From contig DASWRT010000397.1 of assembly GCA_036403035.1 (NCBI GenBank), forward strand, positions 1-12,389: 12,389 nt of DNA. Reading direction: 5' to 3'. Position 1 is the stretch's first letter; each line of letters opens with the position of its first letter. The stretch comes from DASWRT01 sp036403035 (GTDB taxonomy: Bacteria; Pseudomonadota; Alphaproteobacteria; ATCC43930; CGMCC-115725). A program made the position numbers and the translations under genes. Under the pieces are notes generated by a model. That model did not search any database. It saw only the letters and a program-made list of their open reading frames with translations, and was not told the origin of the DNA. Positions 6,223-12,389 of the stretch are shown here, in pieces.

Positions 6223-7413
6223 ATGCGCGACTTTGCGGAGCGTGCGCGGGGAGATTTCGGCGGCTGCGACGTGTATAAGCCTTTTGTGACTTTGGCCTAC
6301 AAGCGCGAACCCGCCTTGCCGGACGTGCCGGTTCCGACCGAGCCGCCGATGTCGGCGGTTGCGCGCTCGGAGCGTCCGGCACCGCCGCCGGCGGACGACG
6401 CTGCGCGCGACCGCCGGCGACGCCTCGCCGCAGCGGTCGCGGCGGTGCTGCTGCATGCCGCCGTCGTCGTTGCGCTGCTGGTGACGCCGCCGCACCCGGT
6501 CCCGGAGCCGAAGCCGCCGATCCCGGTCGCTCTTGTGTTCGAGCCGCCGCCCCCGCCGCCGCCGCCGGCGCCGTCTCCCCCCGAGCCGGTGGCGAAGCCG
6601 GCGCCGAAGCCGCCGCTGCGCAGTAATCATTCCGGCGACCTCGACCTGCCGCCCGGCCCGGCGAAGGAGGCCGGTACGCCCGGTACGGATCCGGCCGCCG
6701 AGCAGCCGCCGGCCCTGAGCCCCAAGGAAGCATCTCCGGCCGAGACGACCCAGTCGCCGCCGGCTGCCGCGGCGCCGCCGCCGACGCCTGACCCGCCGTC
6801 GGCGCCGAGCCCCGCAGCGTCACCGACGCCACCCACCGAGACGCCGTCGCCGACACCTCCGGCGGCGACTCCGGCTGCCCCGACCCCGCAGGCCACCGCA
6901 TCCGCGGCGGTGCCCGGTCCGCTCCTTGCGCCGCGCCCGCCCGCGGCGGAGCGGCAAGCGGAAACTCCGACGCCGCCTATGCCGCAGCCGAAGCCCGCCG
7001 AGACGAAGCCGCCGCCCAGCCGGCCGTCGCCACCGGCGCATACCATCGATCGCCCGGCGCCGTCGGCGGCGCAGCGCGGACCCGTCCCGACCGTGGCGCC
7101 GGCACGCGGCAGTCCCGATCGGAGCGGCGGTGATCCGTATTTCAACGAAATGCTGCGTCAGATCCGTCAGCACTTCGTCTATCCGGAAGCGGCGCGTGCG
7201 CTGGGGTTGGCTGGGGAGGCGCGGTACGTCTTCGTGATCGACCGCGAGGGCCGTCTGCGTTCTCTGCGCATCGAGAAATCGTCCGGGGCGGAAATTCTCG
7301 ATCGCGCCGGATATGCCGCGATCACCCGCGCAGCGCCGCTGCCGGCGATCCCGGCCGGCCGGCCCGGCGATGAAATGGGGCTCGTCCTGGAGTTCCCGAT
7401 GACGCCGCCATAA
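6223..7413 (+). CDS. TonB-family energy transducer, second of two, very proline-rich
   Basis: Same architecture as its upstream neighbour but clearly a different sequence. From ATG 6223 (GGAGGG at 6215-6220 just before it) the product has 396 residues. It has an N-terminal cytoplasmic part of about 66 residues with the basic D-R-R-R-R, one helix at about 67-87 containing a His, then a long periplasmic spacer with a run of eight prolines near 107-116 and many P-x-P units. The C-terminal TonB domain at about 304-393 shows Y-F-N-E-M-L-R-Q-I-R-Q-H-F-V-Y-P, Y-V-F-V-I-D-R-E-G and I-L-D-R-A-G-Y-A-A-I. An alternative start at ATG 6349 would give a more usual short N-terminus but lacks a ribosome binding site. 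A TolA-like role is a less likely alternative, since the C-terminal pattern is TonB. Confidence 0.87.
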   Translation: MRDFAERARGDFGGCDVYKPFVTLAYKREPALPDVPVPTEPPMSAVARSERPAPPPADDAARDRRRRLAAAVAAVLLHAAVVVALLVTPPHPVPEPKPPIPVALVFEPPPPPPPPAPSPPEPVAKPAPKPPLRSNHSGDLDLPPGPAKEAGTPGTDPAAEQPPALSPKEASPAETTQSPPAAAAPPPTPDPPSAPSPAASPTPPTETPSPTPPAATPAAPTPQATASAAVPGPLLAPRPPAAERQAETPTPPMPQPKPAETKPPPSRPSPPAHTIDRPAPSAAQRGPVPTVAPARGSPDRSGGDPYFNEMLRQIRQHFVYPEAARALGLAGEARYVFVIDREGRLRSLRIEKSSGAEILDRAGYAAITRAAPLPAIPAGRPGDEMGLVLEFPMTPP

Positions 7414-7418
7414 CGGCG

Positions 7419-7451
7419 ACGGCCCTTCCCGCTGCCAGCGGAAAGGGCCGT
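7419..7451. terminator. Strong hairpin terminator between convergent tonB-like and degP genes
   Basis: A 15-bp stem with one mismatch pairs 7419-7433 (ACGGCCCTTCCCGCT) with 7437-7451 around a 3-nt loop. It begins 6 bp after the second tonB-like stop and lies 35 bp beyond the degP stop, so it can serve both strands. There is no clear T-run after it on either side, so its mechanism may differ from a classical intrinsic terminator. Confidence 0.8.
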
Positions 7452-7485
7452 GCGTGCGTCGGTCGTCCCTCGCCGGGAAGGGCGG

Positions 7486-9144
7486 TCAGCCCTGGTTTCC
7501 GCCGCCGTTCTCGACCGAGAGTCCGACGAACTCGTTCGTGCCGTGCCGGTTGAGCAGCAGCAGAACCTGCTTCTGCTTGGCCGCTTCCTTCAGCTTGGCC
7601 GCGGCGTCATCCGGGGAAGAGACCGGCTGCTGGTTAACCGACTCGATCACGTCGCCCGGCGCCAGCCCGATCCCCGCCGCGGGGCTGTCGTCGGCGACCC
7701 CGGCGACCACGACGCCCTTCACGTCCTTGCCCAGATGGAGGCGCCGCCGCATCTGCGCGTTGAGCGGCGCGAGCTGTACACCGAGCGCGGTGCTGTTCTC
7801 GGCCTGCTGCTGCTGGCCTTCGCCGCCGCCGCGGTTGTTGCTTGCGAACTGCTGATCCTGGTCCTTCAGCTCGGCGATTTTCGCGTCAAGCTGCTGGCTC
7901 TTGCCGTCCCGCATCACCGTGATGTCGAGCGTCTTGCCGGCCGGGGTTTCGGCGACGAGCCGCGGCAGGTCGTGCATCTTGTCGATCTCGTGCCCGTTGA
8001 CGCCGGTGATCACGTCGCCCTGCTTGACGCCGGCCTTCTGCGCCGGGCTGTTGTCCTGGACCGCGGCCACCAGCGCACCCTTCGGCGCGTTCGGATCGAG
8101 CCCGAGGCTCTTCGCGATGTCCGGCGTGACGTTCTGGATCTGCACGCCGAGCCAGCCGCGCGTCACGTGCCCCTGGTCCTTGAGCTGCGCGACGATGTTC
8201 TGGGCGAGGTTGGACGGGATCGCGAAGCCGATGCCGACCGAGCCGCCGTTCGGACTGTAGATCGCGGTGTTGATGCCGATCACCCGGCCCTGCATGTCGA
8301 AGGTCGGGCCGCCCGAGTTGCCCCGGTTGATCGCCGCGTCGAGCTGCAGGAAGTCGTCGAACGGGCCGGAATGGATGTCGCGGCCGCGGGCCGACACGAT
8401 GCCGGTCGTCACCGTCCCGCCGAGTCCGAACGGGTTGCCGACGGCGATGATCCAGTCGCCGACCTTGGCGCGGTCGCTGTCGCCCCACTGCACGTAGGGC
8501 AGCGGCTTCTTGGCGTCGATCTTGAGCAGCGCGATGTCGGTCTTCGGATCGCGCCCGACGATCTTCGCGGGATGCTTGCTGTCGTCCTGGAAGATCACCG
8601 TCACGCTGTCGGCCTGGCCGACGACGTGGTTGTTGGTGACGATATAGCCGCTCGGATCGATGATGAAGCCGGAGCCGAGCGCCACGGCCTTCGGTTGCGC
8701 GCCGTGCGGCGCGGGACCGCGCTGGCCGGACGGCCCGCCGTTGCCGCCGTTGGGAATGCCCTGCTGCTCGAAGAAGCGCCGCAGCAGCTCGTCGAACGGG
8801 CTCGGCGGGAAGCCGGGCTGGACTCCCGGGCCGGACTGGTCTTCGTTGTCGGAATCGTCCTCGGTGACCGCGGGATTGCCTTTCATCGTCACCGAGACGT
8901 TGACGACCGCCGGCAACACGCGATCGACGATCGGCGACAGGCTCTGCAGCGGCGCTTGCGTCTGGGTCTGCACCTGCTGCGTGATGTTCGGCGCCGCCGC
9001 GTTCTGGTTGGCTGCCGGCTGCTGCTGCGCGAAGGCGGAGGTCAAGGGCAGTGCGGCGGACAGGCCCATGCAGGTGGCGAGCAGCGTCGCCTTGAGGCGT
9101 TGGCCGGAAGACCGGGGCGCCGCGGTTGGAAGCGTCGTTCTCAT
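7486..9144 (-). CDS. degP: Periplasmic serine protease/chaperone of the Do (DegP/MucD) family
   Basis: Degrades or refolds damaged envelope proteins in the periplasm. The 552-residue product begins with a signal peptide: R-L-K near 16-18, a hydrophobic core at about 19-36, and an A-F-A|Q cleavage site after residue 39. The trypsin-like domain carries the catalytic triad: His173 in N-N-H-V-V, Asp203 in T-D-I-A-L-L, and Ser277 in R-G-N-S-G-G-P. Two PDZ domains follow, at about 330-420 and 450-545, separated by a Gln/Gly-rich linker (about 430-450). Gly/Gln-rich stretches also surround residues 100-150, before the catalytic core. The start is supported by GAGGAAG about 6 nt upstream on the minus strand. 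It is divergent from a response regulator/kinase pair, a common arrangement in alphaproteobacteria that suggests control by that system. Confidence 0.95.
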   Translation of the reverse strand: MRTTLPTAAPRSSGQRLKATLLATCMGLSAALPLTSAFAQQQPAANQNAAAPNITQQVQTQTQAPLQSLSPIVDRVLPAVVNVSVTMKGNPAVTEDDSDNEDQSGPGVQPGFPPSPFDELLRRFFEQQGIPNGGNGGPSGQRGPAPHGAQPKAVALGSGFIIDPSGYIVTNNHVVGQADSVTVIFQDDSKHPAKIVGRDPKTDIALLKIDAKKPLPYVQWGDSDRAKVGDWIIAVGNPFGLGGTVTTGIVSARGRDIHSGPFDDFLQLDAAINRGNSGGPTFDMQGRVIGINTAIYSPNGGSVGIGFAIPSNLAQNIVAQLKDQGHVTRGWLGVQIQNVTPDIAKSLGLDPNAPKGALVAAVQDNSPAQKAGVKQGDVITGVNGHEIDKMHDLPRLVAETPAGKTLDITVMRDGKSQQLDAKIAELKDQDQQFASNNRGGGEGQQQQAENSTALGVQLAPLNAQMRRRLHLGKDVKGVVVAGVADDSPAAGIGLAPGDVIESVNQQPVSSPDDAAAKLKEAAKQKQVLLLLNRHGTNEFVGLSVENGGGNQG

Positions 9145-9325
9145 TCTCGTCTTCCTCGTTGGATCGGCGGCGCCCGTCGCTTGTCCGGGTGGCGAAGATG
9201 CTGGGCGCCATGTTCACTCTCCAAGATGTCGAGCCAGCCTTACGGTGCCCTTCCAGCGTGATTAAATCTTTGCAATCTCGCCCTCCGGAGGAGCCGGACC
9301 GGCCTGCCGCCGTTATGCTGTCACC
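9145..9325. promoter_or_regulatory. Divergent promoter region between degP and the two-component genes
   Basis: This 181-bp interval must hold the promoters of both degP (leftward) and the response regulator (rightward). An AT-rich island at 9260-9278 stands out: it has the dyad GATT-A-AATC (9260-9268) and a direct repeat of AATCT at 9265-9269 and 9274-9278. Such direct repeats near one helical turn apart are typical of OmpR-family regulator sites. TATGCT at 9314-9319 could be a -10 box for the response regulator, but no good -35 is seen. Confidence 0.4.
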
Positions 9326-10057
9326 ATGAAGATCCTGGTCATCGAGGACGACCGCGAAGCCGCGGGCTATCTCCTCAAGGGGCTCGTCGAGAGCGGTTAT
9401 GCCGCCGACCACGCGGCCGAGGGACGCGAAGGGCTGTTCATGGCGACCTCCGGCACCTACGACGCGCTGGTCGTCGACCGCATGCTGCCGGGGATGGACG
9501 GGCTCGCGGTGATCGCCGCGCTGCGCGCCGCGAGCATCCGCACGCCGGCGCTGATCCTGAGCGCGCTGGGGTCGGTGGACGACCGCGTGAAGGGGCTGCG
9601 CGCCGGCGGCGACGACTACCTCGTCAAGCCCTACGCCTTCGCCGAGCTGCTGGCGCGGCTGGAGGCGCTGCTGCGGCGGCGCGGCGCGCCGGAGGCGCAG
9701 ACCGTGCTGCGCGTCGCCGATCTCGAGATGGACCTGTTGGCCCGCACCGTGCGGCGCGCCGGCCGGCCGATCGACCTGCTGCCGCGCGAGTTCCGGTTGC
9801 TCGAATACCTGATGCGGCACGCCGGGCAGGTCGTCACCCGGACGATGCTGCTGGAAGGCGTCTGGGAGTATCATTTCGATCCGCAGACCAACGTGATCGA
9901 CGTGCATATCAGCCGGCTGCGCCAGAAGATCGACCGCGGATTCGCGCCGCCGCTGCTCCAGACGATCCGCGGCGCGGGCTATTCGCTGCGGCCGCCGCCG
10001 GCCGGGGCTACCGCTGCCGGGGCCGCCGCAACCGGGACGGGCAATGACGGCGTCTGA
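9326..10057 (+). CDS. OmpR/PhoB-family response regulator
   Basis: Cytoplasmic transcription factor activated by phosphorylation. The 243-residue product has a receiver domain at about 1-115 with the acidic pocket E7/D8/D9, phospho-acceptor Asp51 in V-V-D-R-M-L-P-G-M-D-G, Ser79 in L-S-A-L-G, and Lys101 in V-K-P. A winged-helix DNA-binding domain follows at about 128-228, with L-L-P-R-E-F-R-L-L-E-Y-L, V-W-E-Y-H-F-D-P, N-V-I-D-V-H-I-S-R-L-R-Q-K-I and T-I-R-G-A-G-Y. The tail is Ala/Gly-rich. The sequence is closest in style to CusR/CopR-like members. The ATG at 9326 has no Shine-Dalgarno sequence and sits about 7 nt after a -10-like TATGCT, so it may be translated from a leaderless transcript. 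It overlaps the downstream kinase gene by 14 bp. Likely targets are degP and itself. Confidence 0.95.
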   Translation: MKILVIEDDREAAGYLLKGLVESGYAADHAAEGREGLFMATSGTYDALVVDRMLPGMDGLAVIAALRAASIRTPALILSALGSVDDRVKGLRAGGDDYLVKPYAFAELLARLEALLRRRGAPEAQTVLRVADLEMDLLARTVRRAGRPIDLLPREFRLLEYLMRHAGQVVTRTMLLEGVWEYHFDPQTNVIDVHISRLRQKIDRGFAPPLLQTIRGAGYSLRPPPAGATAAGAAATGTGNDGV

Positions 10058-11630
10058 CGCTTCGGTGACGGGCGGCGCCGCCGTGAACCTGGTGCGATCC
10101 GCCGCATCCGCCTCCGCTCCCGCCGCAGCCGCGGCGGCGCCTGGGTCCGACGGCGGCGGCCTGCTCCGGCTCGTCCGCACCAACGCCTTCCGGCTGGCGG
10201 CGATCTACCTCGTGCTGTTCGCCGGGTCGGTACTGACGCTGCTGTTCTTCATCTACTGGTCGACGGCCGGCTTCGTCGAGCGGCAGACCGTAACGACGCT
10301 CGACGCCGAGGTCGCGGGACTGGCCGAGCAGTACGAGCAGCGCGGCCTCTCCGGGCTGGTCCAGATCATCGCCGAGCGCAGCGCCGGCGAGCGCGGCGAC
10401 GCGATGATCTACCTGATCGCCGACCCGAACGGCCGGCCGCTCGCCGGCAATCTGTCCTCGTGGCCGAACGCGGTGACGATCCGGCCGGGGCTCGTCCGGT
10501 TCGAGGTCGAACTCCGCGGTCCCGGCGGCCGCGTCGTCGAGACCGGCGAGGCGCGCGGCGCGGTGTTCGTGATCCCCGGCGGCTACCGCCTGCTGGTCGG
10601 CCGCGATCTGCGCGACGCGGCGGCGTTCCGCGTCCGCGTCACCGAGACGCTGGGTTGGGCCGGGCTGCTGACGCTGGCGCTCGGGCTGATCGGCGGCGTG
10701 CTGATCAGCCGGCACATGCTGCGCCGCGTCGAGGCGGTGAGCGAGACCGCGGCCCGGATCATCGCCGGCGACCTGACGCAGCGCGTACCGCTCGCCGGCA
10801 CCGGCGACGAGTTCGACCAGCTCGCGGCGAACCTCAACGCGATGCTCGACCAGATCGCGCGGCTGATGGCGGCGCTGCGCGAGGTCACCGACAACGTCGC
10901 GCACGACCTCCGCACGCCCCTGGCCCGGCTGCGCGCCCGGCTGGAGGTCGCCCTGATCGAGCAGCAGGGGAATGCGGCGGCGCGGTACGAGGAGGCGATC
11001 CGCGAGACGATCGCCGAGGCCGACCGCCTGCTCGCGACGTTCACGGCGCTCCTCAGCATCGCCGAGGCCGAGTCCGGGTCGCCGCGCGCCGGCATGGCGC
11101 CGCTCGACCTCGCCGCGCTCGCCCGCGCCGTGGCCGAACTGTACGAGCCGGCGGCGGAGGAGGAAGGACTCGCCGTCGCGGTCGAGACGCCGGCGGAGCC
11201 GGTGATGGTCCGCGGCGACGGCCACCTGCTCTCGCAGGCCGCCGCGAACCTGCTCGACAACGCCCTGAAATACGCGCCGGAAGGGCGCGTCACCGTCACG
11301 GTGGAAGCCGATGCCGAGCGCGGCGAGGCGAGGCTCTCGGTCGCCGACGAGGGGCCGGGCATCCCGCCGGACAGGCGCGACGCGGTCTTCGACCGCTTCG
11401 TCCGGCTGGAGACCAGCCGCAGTACCCCCGGCAACGGCCTCGGCCTCAGCCTCGTCCGCGCTGTCGCGACGCTGCACGGCGGCGCGGTGCGGCTGGAGGA
11501 CAACGCGCCGCACGGGCTGAAGGCGGTGCTGGTGCTACCGCTTCTGCCGCCCGCCGCTGCTGCTGCTGCCGCCACCGCCGCCGGGGACAGCCCAGTGACG
11601 GAGAGCTGCTTCGAAAATACAGGCGCATAA
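10044..11630 (+). CDS. Membrane sensor histidine kinase
   Basis: Partner kinase of the preceding regulator; autophosphorylates and passes phosphate to its Asp51. The 528-residue product has an Ala/Ser-rich N-terminal leader (about 1-40), membrane helix 1 at about 50-72, a periplasmic sensor region (about 75-200) that I cannot assign to a family, membrane helix 2 at about 204-222, and a HAMP linker to about 275. Then come the dimerisation domain with His287 in N-V-A-H-D-L-R-T-P-L, and the ATPase domain with the N box (N-L-L-D-N-A-L-K-Y, 402-410), G1 (D-E-G-P-G-I-P, 435-441), the F region (F-D-R-F) and G2 (G-N-G-L-G-L-S, 463-469). The start overlaps the regulator's last codons, implying coupled translation. 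The Ala-rich C-terminal tail (about 503-513) comes from GCT/GCC runs. The gene ends 58 bp before a terminator hairpin. Confidence 0.95.
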   Translation: MTASDASVTGGAAVNLVRSAASASAPAAAAAAPGSDGGGLLRLVRTNAFRLAAIYLVLFAGSVLTLLFFIYWSTAGFVERQTVTTLDAEVAGLAEQYEQRGLSGLVQIIAERSAGERGDAMIYLIADPNGRPLAGNLSSWPNAVTIRPGLVRFEVELRGPGGRVVETGEARGAVFVIPGGYRLLVGRDLRDAAAFRVRVTETLGWAGLLTLALGLIGGVLISRHMLRRVEAVSETAARIIAGDLTQRVPLAGTGDEFDQLAANLNAMLDQIARLMAALREVTDNVAHDLRTPLARLRARLEVALIEQQGNAAARYEEAIRETIAEADRLLATFTALLSIAEAESGSPRAGMAPLDLAALARAVAELYEPAAEEEGLAVAVETPAEPVMVRGDGHLLSQAAANLLDNALKYAPEGRVTVTVEADAERGEARLSVADEGPGIPPDRRDAVFDRFVRLETSRSTPGNGLGLSLVRAVATLHGGAVRLEDNAPHGLKAVLVLPLLPPAAAAAAATAAGDSPVTESCFENTGA

Positions 11631-11688
11631 CAGGAGCTGTCGAAGCGGGATTTCTTGTTTTTCAACATTTTGCGAGCGTTTCTTTAGA

Positions 11689-11718
11689 AAAAGAACAGGT
11701 CATTGCGCCTGTTCTTTT
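11689..11718 (+). terminator. Rho-independent terminator after the histidine kinase
   Basis: A perfect 11-bp stem pairs AAAAGAACAGG (11689-11699) with CCTGTTCTTTT (11708-11718) around an 8-nt loop. The 3' arm ends in TTTT and is followed by pyrimidine-rich sequence. It is 58 bp after the kinase stop. The A-rich 5' side means it could also act on the opposite strand. Confidence 0.88.
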
Positions 11719-11751
11719 CCTGTTATCTTCCTGTTTCCCTCCTGTTTTTCG
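11708..11751. repeat. Four tandem 11-bp repeats, CCTGTT plus 5 variable bases
   Basis: CCTGTT recurs exactly every 11 bp at 11708, 11719, 11730 and 11741. The six core bases are identical in all four units; the five spacer bases vary but are mostly pyrimidines. The first unit is the 3' arm of the kinase terminator. An 11-bp direct-repeat period, with CTGT in each half-site, matches the layout of Pho-box type sites bound by OmpR/PhoB-family regulators, although the family consensus has C rather than T after CTGT. Confidence 0.85.
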
Positions 11752-11988
11752 CGCACATTCCGCCTGCACGGCCGACGTGGCCGTCATCGGCGGCTGCCGC
11801 CACGGGCGAATGCGAGCGCCCGCGTCCATCATGGATTTACGATGAGAAAGAGCGCGGCCGCCGGCAAATGACCGCCAGCCAGCATATTACATCCATTTTG
11901 GAAATTCCGTCACGCGTTTCGGCCGGACCGTAGTCATGGCCGCTCCGGTCGATTGTGCCCCGATCGCGCGCCGGTTGCAGATAGTGCG

Positions 11989-12008
11989 GTATGGCTTCCA
12001 AGCCATAC
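11989..12008. repeat. Perfect 9-bp inverted repeat
   Basis: GTATGGCTT (11989-11997) and AAGCCATAC (12000-12008) are exact reverse complements around a 2-bp centre. As RNA it would fold as an 8-bp stem with a 4-nt loop; as DNA it has the shape of an operator. No T-run follows on either strand. Confidence 0.65.
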
Positions 12009-12224
12009 GGCGCTGCGTGTCGGCGTCTTCCGGAGCTTGCAGGTCGCGCCCGACATTGACGCCCCAGGGTGTGCCGGTTCGTGACGCGATAGAAGCGGAG
12101 CGCGCACGACCCCATTCATCGCTGAACCGGAACGGCGGTTGTCCGGTGCGGCGACCGATCGGCATCATCGATCGAATGCAGAGAACGAATGTGTTGGATC
12201 GATCGTCCGACCGGCCCGACTTTC

Positions 12225-12247
12225 CCGTCATCCTTGACGGAGATAGG
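12225..12247 (+). promoter_or_regulatory. Hairpin abutting the ribosome binding site of the last gene
   Basis: CCGTCA (12225-12230) pairs with TGACGG (12235-12240) across a 4-nt loop. The last two G of the stem are the first two bases of the GGAG Shine-Dalgarno sequence (12239-12242), which is 7 nt before the ATG at 12250. Folding could partly hide the ribosome binding site; a 6-bp stem may also be chance. Confidence 0.35.
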
Positions 12248-12249
12248 AC

Positions 12250-12389
12250 ATGTCGGAAACCACCTTCAGCCACGCCGTTGCGGCAGCCGGACGCAACGGC
12301 GCCGGGCATGGCGTCCGCCGCCGCATGGCGGCGACTTATCTTTCGGGACACGGGATCGTTCCCGGCCTGCTGCTTGCCTCGTCCGTCGC
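12250..12389 (+). CDS. Start of a probable membrane protein, possibly YeiH-like; 3' end missing
   Basis: The frame opens at ATG 12250 with GGAG 7 nt upstream and remains open to the window end (46 full codons). A hydrophilic N-terminus with basic R-R-R near 23-25 leads into G-H-G-I-V-P-G-L-L-L-A-S-S-V, which looks like the start of a first membrane helix. The P-G-L-x-L pattern after a short cytoplasmic tail resembles the beginning of YeiH-family putative sulfate exporters, but so little is visible that this is only a suggestion; other transporters remain possible. Confidence 0.55.
   Translation, partial: MSETTFSHAVAAAGRNGAGHGVRRRMAATYLSGHGIVPGLLLASSV

Larger units (their letters stand above)
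11752..12249. other. Non-coding stretch between the kinase terminator and the last gene
   Basis: About 500 bp with no supported protein gene on either strand; the open frames there are Arg/Ser-rich shadows. It contains a perfect 9-bp inverted repeat (11989-12008) and a hairpin touching the next ribosome binding site (12225-12240). CGATCG occurs several times (for example 12156, 12169, 12200), which is unremarkable in such genomes. A small RNA is possible but unproven. Confidence 0.4.

Noticed and set aside
6533..7010. Long CCG/GCC-rich tract as a possible microsatellite or structural repeat
   Set aside because: It is explained by codons for the proline-rich periplasmic spacer of the second TonB-like protein.
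7450..9261. 603-codon open frame on the plus strand opposite degP
   Set aside because: It is the antisense shadow of degP; the protein is Arg/Asp/Val-rich without motifs, while the minus strand carries an intact catalytic triad and signal peptide.
7886..10183. 765-codon minus-strand frame spanning degP and the response regulator
   Set aside because: It overlaps two certain genes in the wrong frame or strand, is Arg-rich, and has no domain pattern; typical of high-GC DNA.
10008..11513. 501-codon minus-strand frame across the histidine kinase
   Set aside because: Antisense shadow of a kinase with all catalytic boxes intact.
12150..12210. Several CGATCG palindromes as a possible operator array
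   Set aside because: Spacing is irregular and CGATCG is common in GC-rich alphaproteobacterial DNA, including elsewhere in this window.
11887..12351. 154-codon minus-strand frame near the window end
   Set aside because: It overlaps the better supported start at 12250 and is Arg/Ser-rich with no motif.

Overview
The window is GC-rich DNA from what looks like an alphaproteobacterium, possibly Rhodospirillales or Hyphomicrobiales. The protein evidence is an XRE regulator with the alpha-type 'DVHVGSR' N-terminal signature, a PAS_5-type protein (a family largely confined to alphaproteobacteria), and a DegP protease divergent from an OmpR-type response regulator and histidine kinase. No ribosomal RNA, tRNA, insertion sequence, CRISPR array or prophage structure was recognised.

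Layout: (1) 1-1162, the nearly complete 3' part of metK (SAM synthetase), facing a 77-codon gene on the minus strand whose product resembles a TubC N-terminal docking domain. (2) 1463-2534, about 1 kb with no convincing gene but with several small palindromes and an AT-richer stretch just upstream of an XRE-family regulator (to 3062). (3) 3063-3888, mostly non-coding, with one doubtful small membrane ORF. (4) 3889-4782, a PAS_5-like protein. (5) 5217-7413, two consecutive genes for different proline-rich TonB-like energy transducers, 28 bp apart and ended by a strong hairpin. (6) 7486-9144 on the minus strand, a periplasmic DegP/MucD-type protease. (7) 9326-11630, an overlapping response regulator and histidine kinase pair, divergent from degP and ended by a rho-independent terminator. 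(8) 11631-12249, non-coding, then the start of a probable membrane protein that runs off the window.

How the genes may work together: the protease and the two-component system share a 181-bp divergent promoter region. This suggests an envelope-stress circuit in which the kinase senses a periplasmic signal and the regulator controls degP and perhaps itself. The TonB pair probably energises outer-membrane receptors, but no exbB/exbD or receptor gene is present. The TubC_N-like, XRE and PAS_5 genes look like independent single-gene units.

The most unusual non-coding signal is four tandem, perfectly phased 11-bp repeats (CCTGTT plus 5 nt) at 11708-11751. They start inside the 3' arm of the kinase terminator, and their spacing is typical of OmpR/PhoB-family regulator binding sites. 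I see no clear case for a wholly new multi-gene system.
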